A DNA stretch of 64,000 bases from Aquimarina mytili (GTDB taxonomy: Bacteria; Bacteroidota; Bacteroidia; Flavobacteriales; Flavobacteriaceae): the NCBI RefSeq assembly GCF_016735115.1, contig NZ_JAERQJ010000002.1, forward strand, positions 186,001 through 250,000, given 5' to 3'. A program made the translations under genes and the position numbers. Under the pieces are notes generated by a model, which saw nothing but the letters and a program-made list of their open reading frames with translations, searched no databases and had not been told where the DNA came from. The first letter of the stretch is position 1. Every line of letters starts with the position of its first letter. This document shows, piece by piece, positions 16,915 to 25,130 of this stretch.

Positions 16915-17334
16915 ATGATTGAAGAAGGAAAAAAAATTATTTTGTTCGACGGTGTCTGTAATTTATGTAATGATTCAATAAACTTTGTAATAAAACGTGA
17001 TAAAAATGATGTTTTTCGATACGCTTCTTTACAAAGTGAAATTGGCAAAAAACTAATTACTGAGAGAAATATTAATATTTCTAAAATAGACTCTATACTT
17101 TTGATAGATCCATCTGTTGCCTATTATTATAAATCAACAGCTGCTTTGCACATTGCGAAGCAGCTGTCCGGTATATATCCTTTATTTTCTGTTTTTTTCA
17201 TTTTTCCAAGGTTCTTTAGAGACTGGATCTATGATATTATTGCCAAAAACAGATATAAATGGTTTGGTAAAAAAGAAGCTTGTATGATTCCGACACCAGA
17301 ACTTAAAGCTCTATTTATTGATCAAAAAAATTGA
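16915..17334 (+). CDS. DCC-family thiol-disulfide oxidoreductase-like protein (DUF393)
   Basis: A 139-residue protein of the DCC family, named for the conserved Asp and CxxC pair near the N-terminus: here ILFDGVCNLCNDSINFV (about residues 9-25). The family is thioredoxin-like and often membrane-near; exact substrates are not established. The hydrophobic stretch YPLFSVFFIFPRFF (about 98-111) and the end NRYKWFGKKEAC are also typical. Monocistronic by spacing. Confidence 0.88.
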   Translation: MIEEGKKIILFDGVCNLCNDSINFVIKRDKNDVFRYASLQSEIGKKLITERNINISKIDSILLIDPSVAYYYKSTAALHIAKQLSGIYPLFSVFFIFPRFFRDWIYDIIAKNRYKWFGKKEACMIPTPELKALFIDQKN

Positions 17335-17359
17335 TCGGTTTTGTACTATCTCTATCTAT

Positions 17360-17512
17360 TTATTGTGAAATAGATTGAGAATTCCTATTTGCATCCTGCA
17401 ATTCTAAAGCTATATTGTCTTTACTCATTTTGTCCATGTTATCTATATGCACGAAAATTAAGCAAGCCATTGTAAAACAAATTAATGCTATAGGTATTAA
17501 AAATTGCTTCAT
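17360..17512 (-). CDS. Small single-helix membrane peptide, copy A
   Basis: A 50-residue protein starting MKQFLIPIALICFTMACLIF, one transmembrane helix with little else, then VHIDNMDKMSKD and a polar tail. I chose the ATG at 17512 over an upstream one (17557) because its paralogue at 17744-17935 starts at the same point. The two share the pattern MKQFxxPIxLIxFxxxCLxxVHIDNxxK. Function unknown. The conserved helix plus VHIDN suggests real small proteins rather than chance ORFs. Confidence 0.6.
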   Translation of the reverse strand: MKQFLIPIALICFTMACLIFVHIDNMDKMSKDNIALELQDANRNSQSISQ

Positions 17513-17743
17513 ACAATTATGTTTTGAATTTAGTTTGATTTGGAACAAAAAAAACACATCTATATTACGGTTTAAAAGTAATCATATGTAGATATTGTCA
17601 ACAACATCATTCTAGAGTTCGTAATTATCCAATTAGAATTCGTTAGTCTAATTTTACAAAAAGGTCAAAACAGCTAAAATTATCTTGTATAAAACTTAAT
17701 ATTTTTCGTATTGATCAATAGTAATTGAATCCTTTTTCTCCCT

Positions 17744-17935
17744 TCATTTAATTTGAAGAACATCGTCTTTTGCGACAGAATGATTCGTTTTATTTTCTAA
17801 AAGGACATCATTTTGATGTTTTTTTCTTAATTCATCAGATTGAGACTCAAGTTTATTCACATTGTCAATATGCACAATACTAAGGCATATCACGGCAAAT
17901 GAAATAAGAGATATGGGTAGGATGAATTGTTTCAT
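17744..17935 (-). CDS. Small single-helix membrane peptide, copy B
   Basis: A 63-residue paralogue of the peptide at 17360-17512: MKQFILPISLISFAVICLSI, then VHIDNVNKLESQSDEL and a charged, perhaps coiled tail ending DDVLQIK. The shared N-terminal 28 residues and the diverged tails indicate a tandem duplication. No homologous function known to me. The 186 bases between the copies contain nothing I recognise. Confidence 0.6.
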   Translation of the reverse strand: MKQFILPISLISFAVICLSIVHIDNVNKLESQSDELRKKHQNDVLLENKTNHSVAKDDVLQIK

Positions 17936-18085
17936 AATAATGAGTGTTTATTAGTGTGGTATTGTGATACATCAAAAGTAAGTTTTAGAGTAATACAGCG
18001 TAAGGGGAGTTTACCTATAAATGAAAAGGGGTTTTTCCCCCCTATCTTATATACCAATTTAAAATATCCTGAAATTTAAAGGCAA

Positions 18086-18117
18086 AGACCTCACCAGTTC
18101 TAAAACTAGTGAGGTCT
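18086..18117 (-). terminator. Terminator after the lipocalin-like lipoprotein gene
   Basis: A 14-bp stem (18086-18099 with 18104-18117, loop CTAA) that is fully paired, with one G-U, when read on the minus strand, followed there by TTTGCCTTTAAATTT. It lies 28 bases beyond the stop of the minus-strand gene at 18145. Confidence 0.75.
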
Positions 18118-18144
18118 ACAACAATAATTTTGATTTTACTGTAC

Positions 18145-18555
18145 TTATCGCTGAAAAGTGAAAAGAAAACCATCTCTAAATTGTTCGTCAATAATAAGTG
18201 TATTATTGTTAAGGCTTAAATTACCAATACTGATATCATTAATAATCAACTCTTGAACATCATCTAATGTTTGAATGGAATAATTATAAGTCCCTGTGGG
18301 TAAACTATCTTCTAAATTCGTATCGCTATTGTTATTAACCACAGTGATGATTTTAGAGGTTTCGTCAAAGTCCCAAACAATAGTTCCTGATTCAAAAATG
18401 TGATCAACCCCTAAAAATCCTCCTGTAACAGCAACTAAATTCCATTTTCCTTCTAATCCAAATGTATTTACATCTGGAATATTTACGGTTGCATCATCAT
18501 CGTTTTTACAACTAAAAAGTGTTATAAAAATTAATATGTACGTTAGATATTTCAT
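18145..18555 (-). CDS. Lipocalin-like surface lipoprotein
   Basis: A 136-residue lipoprotein (signal and lipobox ILIFITLFSC, then KNDDD, an Asp-rich surface-export tail). The mature part, from GLEGKWNLVAVTGGFLGVDH to the end LFTFQR, is a beta-rich lipocalin-like fold. It resembles the lipoprotein at 14236-14637 in architecture but little in sequence. Ligand unknown. Terminator on its 3' side; likely monocistronic. Confidence 0.8.
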   Translation of the reverse strand: MKYLTYILIFITLFSCKNDDDATVNIPDVNTFGLEGKWNLVAVTGGFLGVDHIFESGTIVWDFDETSKIITVVNNNSDTNLEDSLPTGTYNYSIQTLDDVQELIINDISIGNLSLNNNTLIIDEQFRDGFLFTFQR

Positions 18556-18636
18556 CTTCAGTTTCTAATTAGTTAACAGATATATAACTGTAGATGAAGT
18601 ACTTTTAGTGTTTGTTGCGTGAATAGACTGTTAAAC

Positions 18637-19965
18637 TTACTTAACATCATCATAATGATCATCCCATTCTTTCACCTTGGGATCTCCTAATTTGCCAACA
18701 GATTTTGCTACAATCATAGACACAGTAGCATCTCCGGTAACATTGATCGTTGTTCTTAACATATCTAAAGGCCTATCCACTGCAAAAATGAGTGCCAAAC
18801 CAATCGGTAATTTATCAGAAGGAAAGCCTATAGCTTCGAGAACAATAACAAGCATAACCATCCCTGCTCCCGGAACTGCCGCAGATCCAATGGATGCTAA
18901 TAAAGCTGTCAATACAATGGTAATTTGATTACTAAATGTCAAACCTTCAGGCCATAACACTTGCATAATAAATACTGATGCCACGGCTTGATACAAACTA
19001 GTACCATCCATATTTATAGTCGCTCCTACTGGTAACACAAAACTAGACACTTCTTTGTCTACACCAATATGCTCTTCTACTCTTTCCATAGTTACTGGAA
19101 GTGTAGCGGCACTAGAACTAGTAGAAAATGCTAATAATTGTGCAGGGCTAATTTCTTTTAAAAACCAAAATGGTGATTTTTTTGTAATCACTGAAACCAG
19201 AATACAATAAAAAACAATCATTAATAATAAACCAAACAATACTACACCTGCATATTTTAAAAGTGCTAATAAAATATCAGGATCATCAGAAGTAACTACA
19301 ACATTGGCTAACAAAGCAAAAACCGCATATGGTGCACTAAGCATAATGAGATCTACCATCTTTAATACAACCTCATTTAGGCTATCAAAAAAATTCTTTA
19401 GCGGTTCTGATTGAGAAGGTTTTACCAATAGCATACTAATACCTAGAAAAATTGCAAAGAATATTACCTGAAGCATTAGCTTATTATTACTCATAGCAGC
19501 AACTGCATTTTGAGGCACCATATCGACTACAAATTGTAATGGACCACTTTCTTTTTGTCTACCAGCTTCTGCGATACGTTCTGATATTTTAGAACTACTT
19601 GCATATTCTGAAGTCAATTTTTCAATAGTTTCAGGAGTAATTCCTTCTCCAGGTTTGGCAATATTTACAATCAATAATCCTATAGTTATTGCTATTATGG
19701 TCGTAATGATATAAATAATAATTGTTCTCCCTCCTATAGTTTTAAACTTAGAAATATCCTTTAGATCAGAAATACCTTTTATAAGAGAAGCCAATATTAA
19801 TGGCACTGCTATTAATTTCAGAAGATTGACAAAAATAGTACCCAAAGGAGCAATCCAATCCCCAGTAAATCCTTTTCCCCAAGAAGGGTACGTCATAATA
19901 AATCCAAACAATATACCGGCTATCATTCCGATAACGATTTGCCAATGCAGTGCAACTTTTTTCAT
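18637..19965 (-). CDS. Dicarboxylate/amino acid:cation symporter (DAACS family)
   Basis: A 442-residue inner-membrane secondary transporter of the GltP/DctA family that imports glutamate, aspartate or C4-dicarboxylates with H+ or Na+. Features are the serine-rich hairpin STSSSAATLPVTMERVEE (about residues 275-292), the substrate/cation motif GATINMDGTSLYQA, and the hairpin-2 region IGSAAVPGAGMVML. There are eight or so hydrophobic segments. Length is normal. The exact substrate cannot be read from the sequence. Alone in its transcription unit. Confidence 0.93.
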   Translation of the reverse strand: MKKVALHWQIVIGMIAGILFGFIMTYPSWGKGFTGDWIAPLGTIFVNLLKLIAVPLILASLIKGISDLKDISKFKTIGGRTIIIYIITTIIAITIGLLIVNIAKPGEGITPETIEKLTSEYASSSKISERIAEAGRQKESGPLQFVVDMVPQNAVAAMSNNKLMLQVIFFAIFLGISMLLVKPSQSEPLKNFFDSLNEVVLKMVDLIMLSAPYAVFALLANVVVTSDDPDILLALLKYAGVVLFGLLLMIVFYCILVSVITKKSPFWFLKEISPAQLLAFSTSSSAATLPVTMERVEEHIGVDKEVSSFVLPVGATINMDGTSLYQAVASVFIMQVLWPEGLTFSNQITIVLTALLASIGSAAVPGAGMVMLVIVLEAIGFPSDKLPIGLALIFAVDRPLDMLRTTINVTGDATVSMIVAKSVGKLGDPKVKEWDDHYDDVK

Positions 19966-20154
19966 GTGAATTTTTTAATAATTAAGCCAAACAGCGTCGA
20001 AGATATAAATTAAAAACAAAAAAAGTATATAGAAATTGCGATTTACTTAAGATAATATGTAAGGAGGCAAAGTATTAAAATGGTGTATCACACAATGAAG
20101 CACATTTGTTTCACCGCATAATTACTTTCTAAATCACGAAAAAAGAAGTGTTTA

Positions 20155-21219
20155 CTATTTCTTAACCGTTCGATTCATTAACCAATAATCAACAAGAACT
20201 AAAGCAGCCATTGCTTCCACTATGGGTACTGCTCTCGGTACAACACATGGATCGTGTCTTCCCTTACCTTGCATCTTTACTACCTTACCATCTTTGTCAA
20301 TAGTATCTTGGTCCTGCATAATGGTCGCTACAGGTTTAAATGCTACATTAAAATAAATATCCATTCCGTTAGAAATACCTCCTTGTATACCTCCTGATAG
20401 GTTGGTTTTTGTAGTCCCGTCGGTATTAAATAGATCATTATGCTGACTCCCCTTGAGTTCTGCACCCGCAAAACCACTTCCATATTCAAAGCCTTTTACC
20501 GCATTTATAGAAAGCATAGCTTTACCCAATTCTGCATGAAGTTTATCAAAAACAGGTTCTCCCAAACCTACTGGAACACCAGAAATAGCACAACTTACTA
20601 CCCCTCCAACAGTATCGCCTTCTTTTCTAATCTGTTTGATATATTGTTCCATCTTGGTTGCCATCTCGGTATCAGGGCAACGTACAATATTGGCTTCGGT
20701 TAATCCAAAATCTAATTCTGTATGTGATTTCTCTAATTTGATAGATCCAACACCACTAACATATGCATTAATTGTAATTGAAGGTAAAACTTGTTTTGCA
20801 ATAGCTCCTGCTACTACTCTACTTGCTGTTTCTCTAGCAGATGAACGACCACCACCTCTATAATCTCGCACTCCGTATTTTTGGTCATACGTATAATCGG
20901 CATGAGATGGTCTATATGAGTCCTTAATATGAGAATAGTCTTTGGATTTTTGGTTCGCATTTTTGATGACAAAGCCGATAGGTGTACCGGTAGTAACCCC
21001 TTCAAAAATGCCAGAATAAAACTCCACTGTATCTGGCTCTTTACGCTGAGTAACAATAGCCGATTGCCCTGGTTTTCTGCGATCCAATTCTTGCTGAATA
21101 GCTTCCAAATCTAAAGTAACCCCAGCCGGGCATCCGTCAATGATACCGCCGATTGCAACACCATGTGATTCTCCAAAAGTAGTAAGCTTAAATAAATTTC
21201 CAAATGTATTTCCTGCCAT
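20155..21219 (-). CDS. aroC: Chorismate synthase
   Basis: FMN-dependent enzyme that makes chorismate from 5-enolpyruvylshikimate-3-phosphate, the last shikimate step. Signatures are [20 protein letters not shown] (N-terminal), [38 protein letters not shown], and toward the C-terminus [14 protein letters not shown] and [13 protein letters not shown]. Length 354 aa is standard. No other aro gene is adjacent. Confidence 0.97.
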   Translation of the reverse strand: MAGNTFGNLFKLTTFGESHGVAIGGIIDGCPAGVTLDLEAIQQELDRRKPGQSAIVTQRKEPDTVEFYSGIFEGVTTGTPIGFVIKNANQKSKDYSHIKDSYRPSHADYTYDQKYGVRDYRGGGRSSARETASRVVAGAIAKQVLPSITINAYVSGVGSIKLEKSHTELDFGLTEANIVRCPDTEMATKMEQYIKQIRKEGDTVGGVVSCAISGVPVGLGEPVFDKLHAELGKAMLSINAVKGFEYGSGFAGAELKGSQHNDLFNTDGTTKTNLSGGIQGGISNGMDIYFNVAFKPVATIMQDQDTIDKDGKVVKMQGKGRHDPCVVPRAVPIVEAMAALVLVDYWLMNRTVKK

Positions 21220-21236
21220 GAATGCAAATTTTAAGA

Positions 21237-21244
21237 CAAATGTA
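21237..21244 (-). promoter_or_regulatory. -7 element ahead of aroC
   Basis: On the minus strand TACATTTG matches TAnnTTTG, 17 bases before the ATG at 21219. No TTG at proper distance, so only half a promoter is supported. Confidence 0.4.
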
Positions 21245-21408
21245 ATTTTAAATCTTTAAAATCATGGTAGTAATATGATATAAAAAAGGCTGGTTTTATT
21301 ATGAAAATTAAATCTTATTGTCTTTTTAAGCTATTTTTTTAGAAAGTCTATTAAAACACTTATTTGGCCGTTATACAGGTAGTATTTCTGATATAAAAAG
21401 TGAAAATC

Positions 21409-22755
21409 TTAAAAAACATACCATAGAATTATGGATGTTATAACTCCTATCAAAGCAATTAATGTTGTCATTATGGTCCAGGATCCAAATGTTTGCTTTT
21501 CATTTAATCCGAGGTATTGTCCCACCAGCCAAAAACCACTATCATTAACATGAGATAATATGGTAGCCCCAGAAGCTATTGAAATTACAAAAAGAGCAAT
21601 CTGCGATTCACTATAGTCTCCTCCTAAAATAATGGGTGAAGTTATTCCAGCCGCAGCAATCATTGCTGTTGTGGCAGAACCTTGCAAGATTCTAATCAAT
21701 GCAGCTACGACAAAAGCAAATAGCAAAGGATGTATTGATGAACTTTGCAAAGAAGAAGCTAACATTTCTCCGGCTTTAGTATCCACCAATATCTGTTTAA
21801 ATGCACCACCGGCTCCGGTTAATAAAATTATAGAACCTGCAGGCTGAAAAGATTTACTCGATACTCGTAACAAAGCATCTTTATCTACCCCGCGTTTTAT
21901 TCCTAAAACATACCATGCAATTAAATTAGCAATAATTAACGCTGTGAAAGGATGCCCTAATAAAGAGATCGTATATCTGATATATTCAGGTATTTCCTTT
22001 TGATAAAACCAATCACTAAGTATCATCGTTTTTAATACAATTAGTAAAATAGGCAGCACTATTATTACTATTATGACAAGAGGATTGGGCAGCTCTTTAT
22101 TTTCCGAAGATTTTAGGTCTGTTATTGTTGGTATTGATACGTTTATTTTTTTAGAAACAAATTTTGCAAACAGAGGCCCACTTACAATTGCTGCAGGAAT
22201 TCCGACAATAAACCCCAAAATGATTACCCAGCCTAAGTTTGCTCCTAAAATATCTGCTACGGCAACTGGACCAGGTGTTGGTGGAATAAAACTATGGGTA
22301 ATTGCCAATCCAGCAAGCAACGGGATCGCATAAAGCAATATTGATTTCTTTGTCTTTTCGGCTATAGCATAAACCAGAGGAACCAGAATAATAAAGGCTA
22401 CATCAAAAAATACTGGAATAGCAATGATAAAACCGGTGATCATTAATGCCCATGAGGCGTTCTTTTCGCCAGATAATCTAATGATATAAGCTGCCAAACC
22501 CTGTGCTCCTCCTGAATATTCTAACAATCCTCCAAATAATGCCCCCAAACCAACAACCGTAGCAACAAAACCAAGAGTTCCTCCCATCCCGTTCTTTATG
22601 CTATTAATCATTACCTCTGGCGACATGCCACTTATTATACCTACAAGCATAGAGACAATTAAGAGTGCTATAAAAGCATGGATTTTGAGCCTTAACACCA
22701 GAAAAACAAGCAGAAATATACCTATTCCTACCGCAAACAATAATTGATAATCCAT
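21409..22755 (-). CDS. gntP: Gluconate permease, GntP family
   Basis: A 448-residue inner-membrane gluconate:H+ symporter with about 12-14 hydrophobic segments. Family features are NGMGGTLGFVATVVGLGALFG, ITHSFIPPTPGPVAVADILG (the conserved proline-rich turn), LLTGAGGAFKQILVDT and RILQGSATTAMIAAAG. I prefer the ATG at 22755 (MDYQLLFAVGIG), which fits the family; an ATG at 22773 would overlap the upstream fusion gene by 13 bases. It directly follows the gluconokinase-6PGDH gene, so uptake and catabolism of gluconate are in one operon. Confidence 0.93.
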   Translation of the reverse strand: MDYQLLFAVGIGIFLLVFLVLRLKIHAFIALLIVSMLVGIISGMSPEVMINSIKNGMGGTLGFVATVVGLGALFGGLLEYSGGAQGLAAYIIRLSGEKNASWALMITGFIIAIPVFFDVAFIILVPLVYAIAEKTKKSILLYAIPLLAGLAITHSFIPPTPGPVAVADILGANLGWVIILGFIVGIPAAIVSGPLFAKFVSKKINVSIPTITDLKSSENKELPNPLVIIVIIVLPILLIVLKTMILSDWFYQKEIPEYIRYTISLLGHPFTALIIANLIAWYVLGIKRGVDKDALLRVSSKSFQPAGSIILLTGAGGAFKQILVDTKAGEMLASSLQSSSIHPLLFAFVVAALIRILQGSATTAMIAAAGITSPIILGGDYSESQIALFVISIASGATILSHVNDSGFWLVGQYLGLNEKQTFGSWTIMTTLIALIGVITSIILWYVF

Positions 22756-22760
22756 AGTTA

Positions 22761-24674
22761 TTATTTTTTCCAATTTGTATGAAAGTATTCTGTTAATGGT
22801 TTATCTACTCTTTGATATGTATGTGCTCCAAAATAATCCCGTTGAGCTTGTATTAGATTAGCCGAAGATTTTTGGGTTATATAAGACAAAAAATAACTTG
22901 CAGCAGCAGATAAAACGGGTAATGGTGTTCGTGCTTTAAGTCCAACTGAAACGATTTCTGTAAGGGGGTTAACACTATCCTTCATAAAGGATACGATTTC
23001 GGGTAATAGTAATAATGAAGTTTCGTTACTTTGCTTAAAAAGAGAAGATATCCTTTCCATTAACTCACTTCGTATTATACATCCATTAGTCCATATTCGA
23101 GCTATATCGGATAAATTAAGATCCCATCGATACTCTTTAGAAGCGTTTGCCAGCAGATCAAATCCTATAGCATGATTAATAATACTAGAGGCTCTATATC
23201 CTTTTTCCAAGGCATTTAAAAAACGGCTATCATCTTCTTTTACTTTTGTAGTTTGTATCTGGTAGACTTCTGAGGCCTCTACTCTTTTAGATTTCATTCC
23301 AGAAATATTTCGTGCCATTACTGATTCTGAAATTGTTGATAATGGCATTCCAATCTCCAGGGCAGCAATAGTGGACCAGCCTCCGGTTCCTTTTTGCCCC
23401 GCTTTATCAAGAATTTTATCGATTAGAAAATCTCCTTTTTCTTCTTTTAATAAAATATCTGCTGTAATTTCAAGCAAATAACTATCAGCACCACAGGTTC
23501 TCCAAGAATTAAAAATATCACTAATTTGATTTGGTTTTTTATTATAATAAAAACGAAGTAAATGATACATCTCTGCGAGTAATTGCATTTCTGCATATTC
23601 AATTCCATTATGAACCATTTTCACATAATGCCCTGATCCTCCTGGTCCAATATATGCACAACACGGGATGTTATTTTTATCTTTAGCGGCAATAGTTTCC
23701 AGAAACTTTCTTGATTGTTGGTATCCTAATTTTGATCCACCTGGCATGATAGATGGTCCGTACAAAGCTCCTTCTTCTCCACCAGAAATTCCAGCTCCAA
23801 CATAATTGATTCCTAGTTCCGATAAATGCTGAGTTCTCCTCGATGTATCCTTAAAATGAGAGTTTCCTCCATCAATTAAGCAATCTCCTTCTGTCAAAAA
23901 AGGAACCATGGCTTCAACAATTAAATCAATAGGTCTACCCGCATTTACCATAATTATAATCGAACGCGGTCGTTTTATAGATGCTACAAAAGACTCTATA
24001 TTGTCAAAACCAATAATGTTAGAATCATCCTGATCGTTTACAAATCGCTGTGCCACATTAACCTCCTTATCTAAGACCTGTCGGTTGTAAACAGATATTT
24101 TAAGTTTTTTAGACAAACAATTTCTGGCTAGACTTTTTCCCATTACACCTAGTCCTACAATGCCTATTTGTGATTTTTGTATGCTCAAATTTGTAATGAT
24201 TTGTTTAATAATTTCTTCAACATTTTGATCAATAGATACCGATATACCTTTGCTAGGTTTTTCTAAAGTTTCAAATTGAGATGCTAATAATTCTTTTTTG
24301 AAAAAATGATCTTTTCTTGCTTGTAACCGTTTAGAGATTAAATCAAAACCTCCATCAAGAAAAATCCATTGAATATAATTAGACGGTATAGATGTTAATA
24401 TCTCCCTGTATTCTTGCTTCAAAGCTGAACAGGCTAATACTGCACCTTCACTTCTATGCCAATTTTCGATTTGGAGTGCTATTTTTTTTAGCCAAGGTTC
24501 TCTGTCTTTATCATTTAATGGAAAACCTTCAGACATCTTTTTAATATTGTCTTTTGAGTGAAAGTCATCTGCATCAAAAAACGGAATTTCCAATTCTTGG
24601 GACAGCGCTTTTCCTATTGTTGTCTTTCCACATCCGGATACGCCACATACAATATAGATCATTTCTGAATTCAT
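22761..24674 (-). CDS. Gluconokinase / 6-phosphogluconate dehydrogenase fusion
   Basis: A 637-residue two-domain enzyme. Residues 1-165 are a GntK-type gluconokinase: P-loop VCGVSGCGKTTIGKAL, FFDADDFHSKDNIKKM, ACSALKQEYREIL. Residues about 168-637 are decarboxylating 6-phosphogluconate dehydrogenase: NADP loop IGIVGLGVMGKSLARN, CLIDGGNSHFKDTSRR, GAGISGGEEGALYGPSIMPG, GHYVKMVHNGIEY with the catalytic Lys, QKGTGGWSTIAAL, and the C-terminal FGAHTYQRVD. Together they take gluconate to ribulose 5-phosphate with NADPH and CO2 released. Both active sites look intact. The gene sits immediately upstream of gntP. No regulator gene is next to it. Confidence 0.93.
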   Translation of the reverse strand: MNSEMIYIVCGVSGCGKTTIGKALSQELEIPFFDADDFHSKDNIKKMSEGFPLNDKDREPWLKKIALQIENWHRSEGAVLACSALKQEYREILTSIPSNYIQWIFLDGGFDLISKRLQARKDHFFKKELLASQFETLEKPSKGISVSIDQNVEEIIKQIITNLSIQKSQIGIVGLGVMGKSLARNCLSKKLKISVYNRQVLDKEVNVAQRFVNDQDDSNIIGFDNIESFVASIKRPRSIIIMVNAGRPIDLIVEAMVPFLTEGDCLIDGGNSHFKDTSRRTQHLSELGINYVGAGISGGEEGALYGPSIMPGGSKLGYQQSRKFLETIAAKDKNNIPCCAYIGPGGSGHYVKMVHNGIEYAEMQLLAEMYHLLRFYYNKKPNQISDIFNSWRTCGADSYLLEITADILLKEEKGDFLIDKILDKAGQKGTGGWSTIAALEIGMPLSTISESVMARNISGMKSKRVEASEVYQIQTTKVKEDDSRFLNALEKGYRASSIINHAIGFDLLANASKEYRWDLNLSDIARIWTNGCIIRSELMERISSLFKQSNETSLLLLPEIVSFMKDSVNPLTEIVSVGLKARTPLPVLSAAASYFLSYITQKSSANLIQAQRDYFGAHTYQRVDKPLTEYFHTNWKK

Positions 24675-25130
24675 GTCATAATATTCTAAAGAATAACTCT
24701 TAATACTAACTTACGGTTGCCAAGCCAAAGAACTATTTAATTACTTCAATAGTATTATACCCAAAATACTTATTCTAAATGGGGATACTGTGGATATTTA
24801 GCAATTCGGAAAGCAGTATTTTTCTAAACCTTATTTAAAAGTAATCAAAAAGATTATTTCTTTTATTTCTAAAAACACAGAAGTCATATATTCACTTGAA
24901 ATCATAATGAGATACTAAGCTAGTTTAGTATCACACGAATTAGTGTTAGAATTAGACAATAGAACAGAAAACCTAACTTCATTACAATATCATAATCAGT
25001 AATGGCAACGAGTTCATTCTGAAAATAAACATTTAGAAACTTTTGCAGAAAACAAAGAAAAAACCGAGGAACTAATCATTAGTCCAGAAGTCTTAATAAC
25101 TATTATGATTTCATAAAAAGAATCTAAGCC
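24675..25130. other. 456-base gap, possible remnant of a decayed gene
   Basis: No intact gene. On the plus strand, around 24917-25118, one frame reads as protein-like text (SHELVLELDNRTENLTSLQ, then a stop, then WQRVHSENKHLETFAENK and EELIISPEVLI) with a nonsense codon in the middle and no start. Base use is like a Flavobacteriia coding region, so it could be a fossil ORF, but I cannot name a parent family and chance is possible. The part 24675-24850 upstream of the fusion gene should hold its promoter; I see no clear TAnnTTTG there. Confidence 0.35.
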
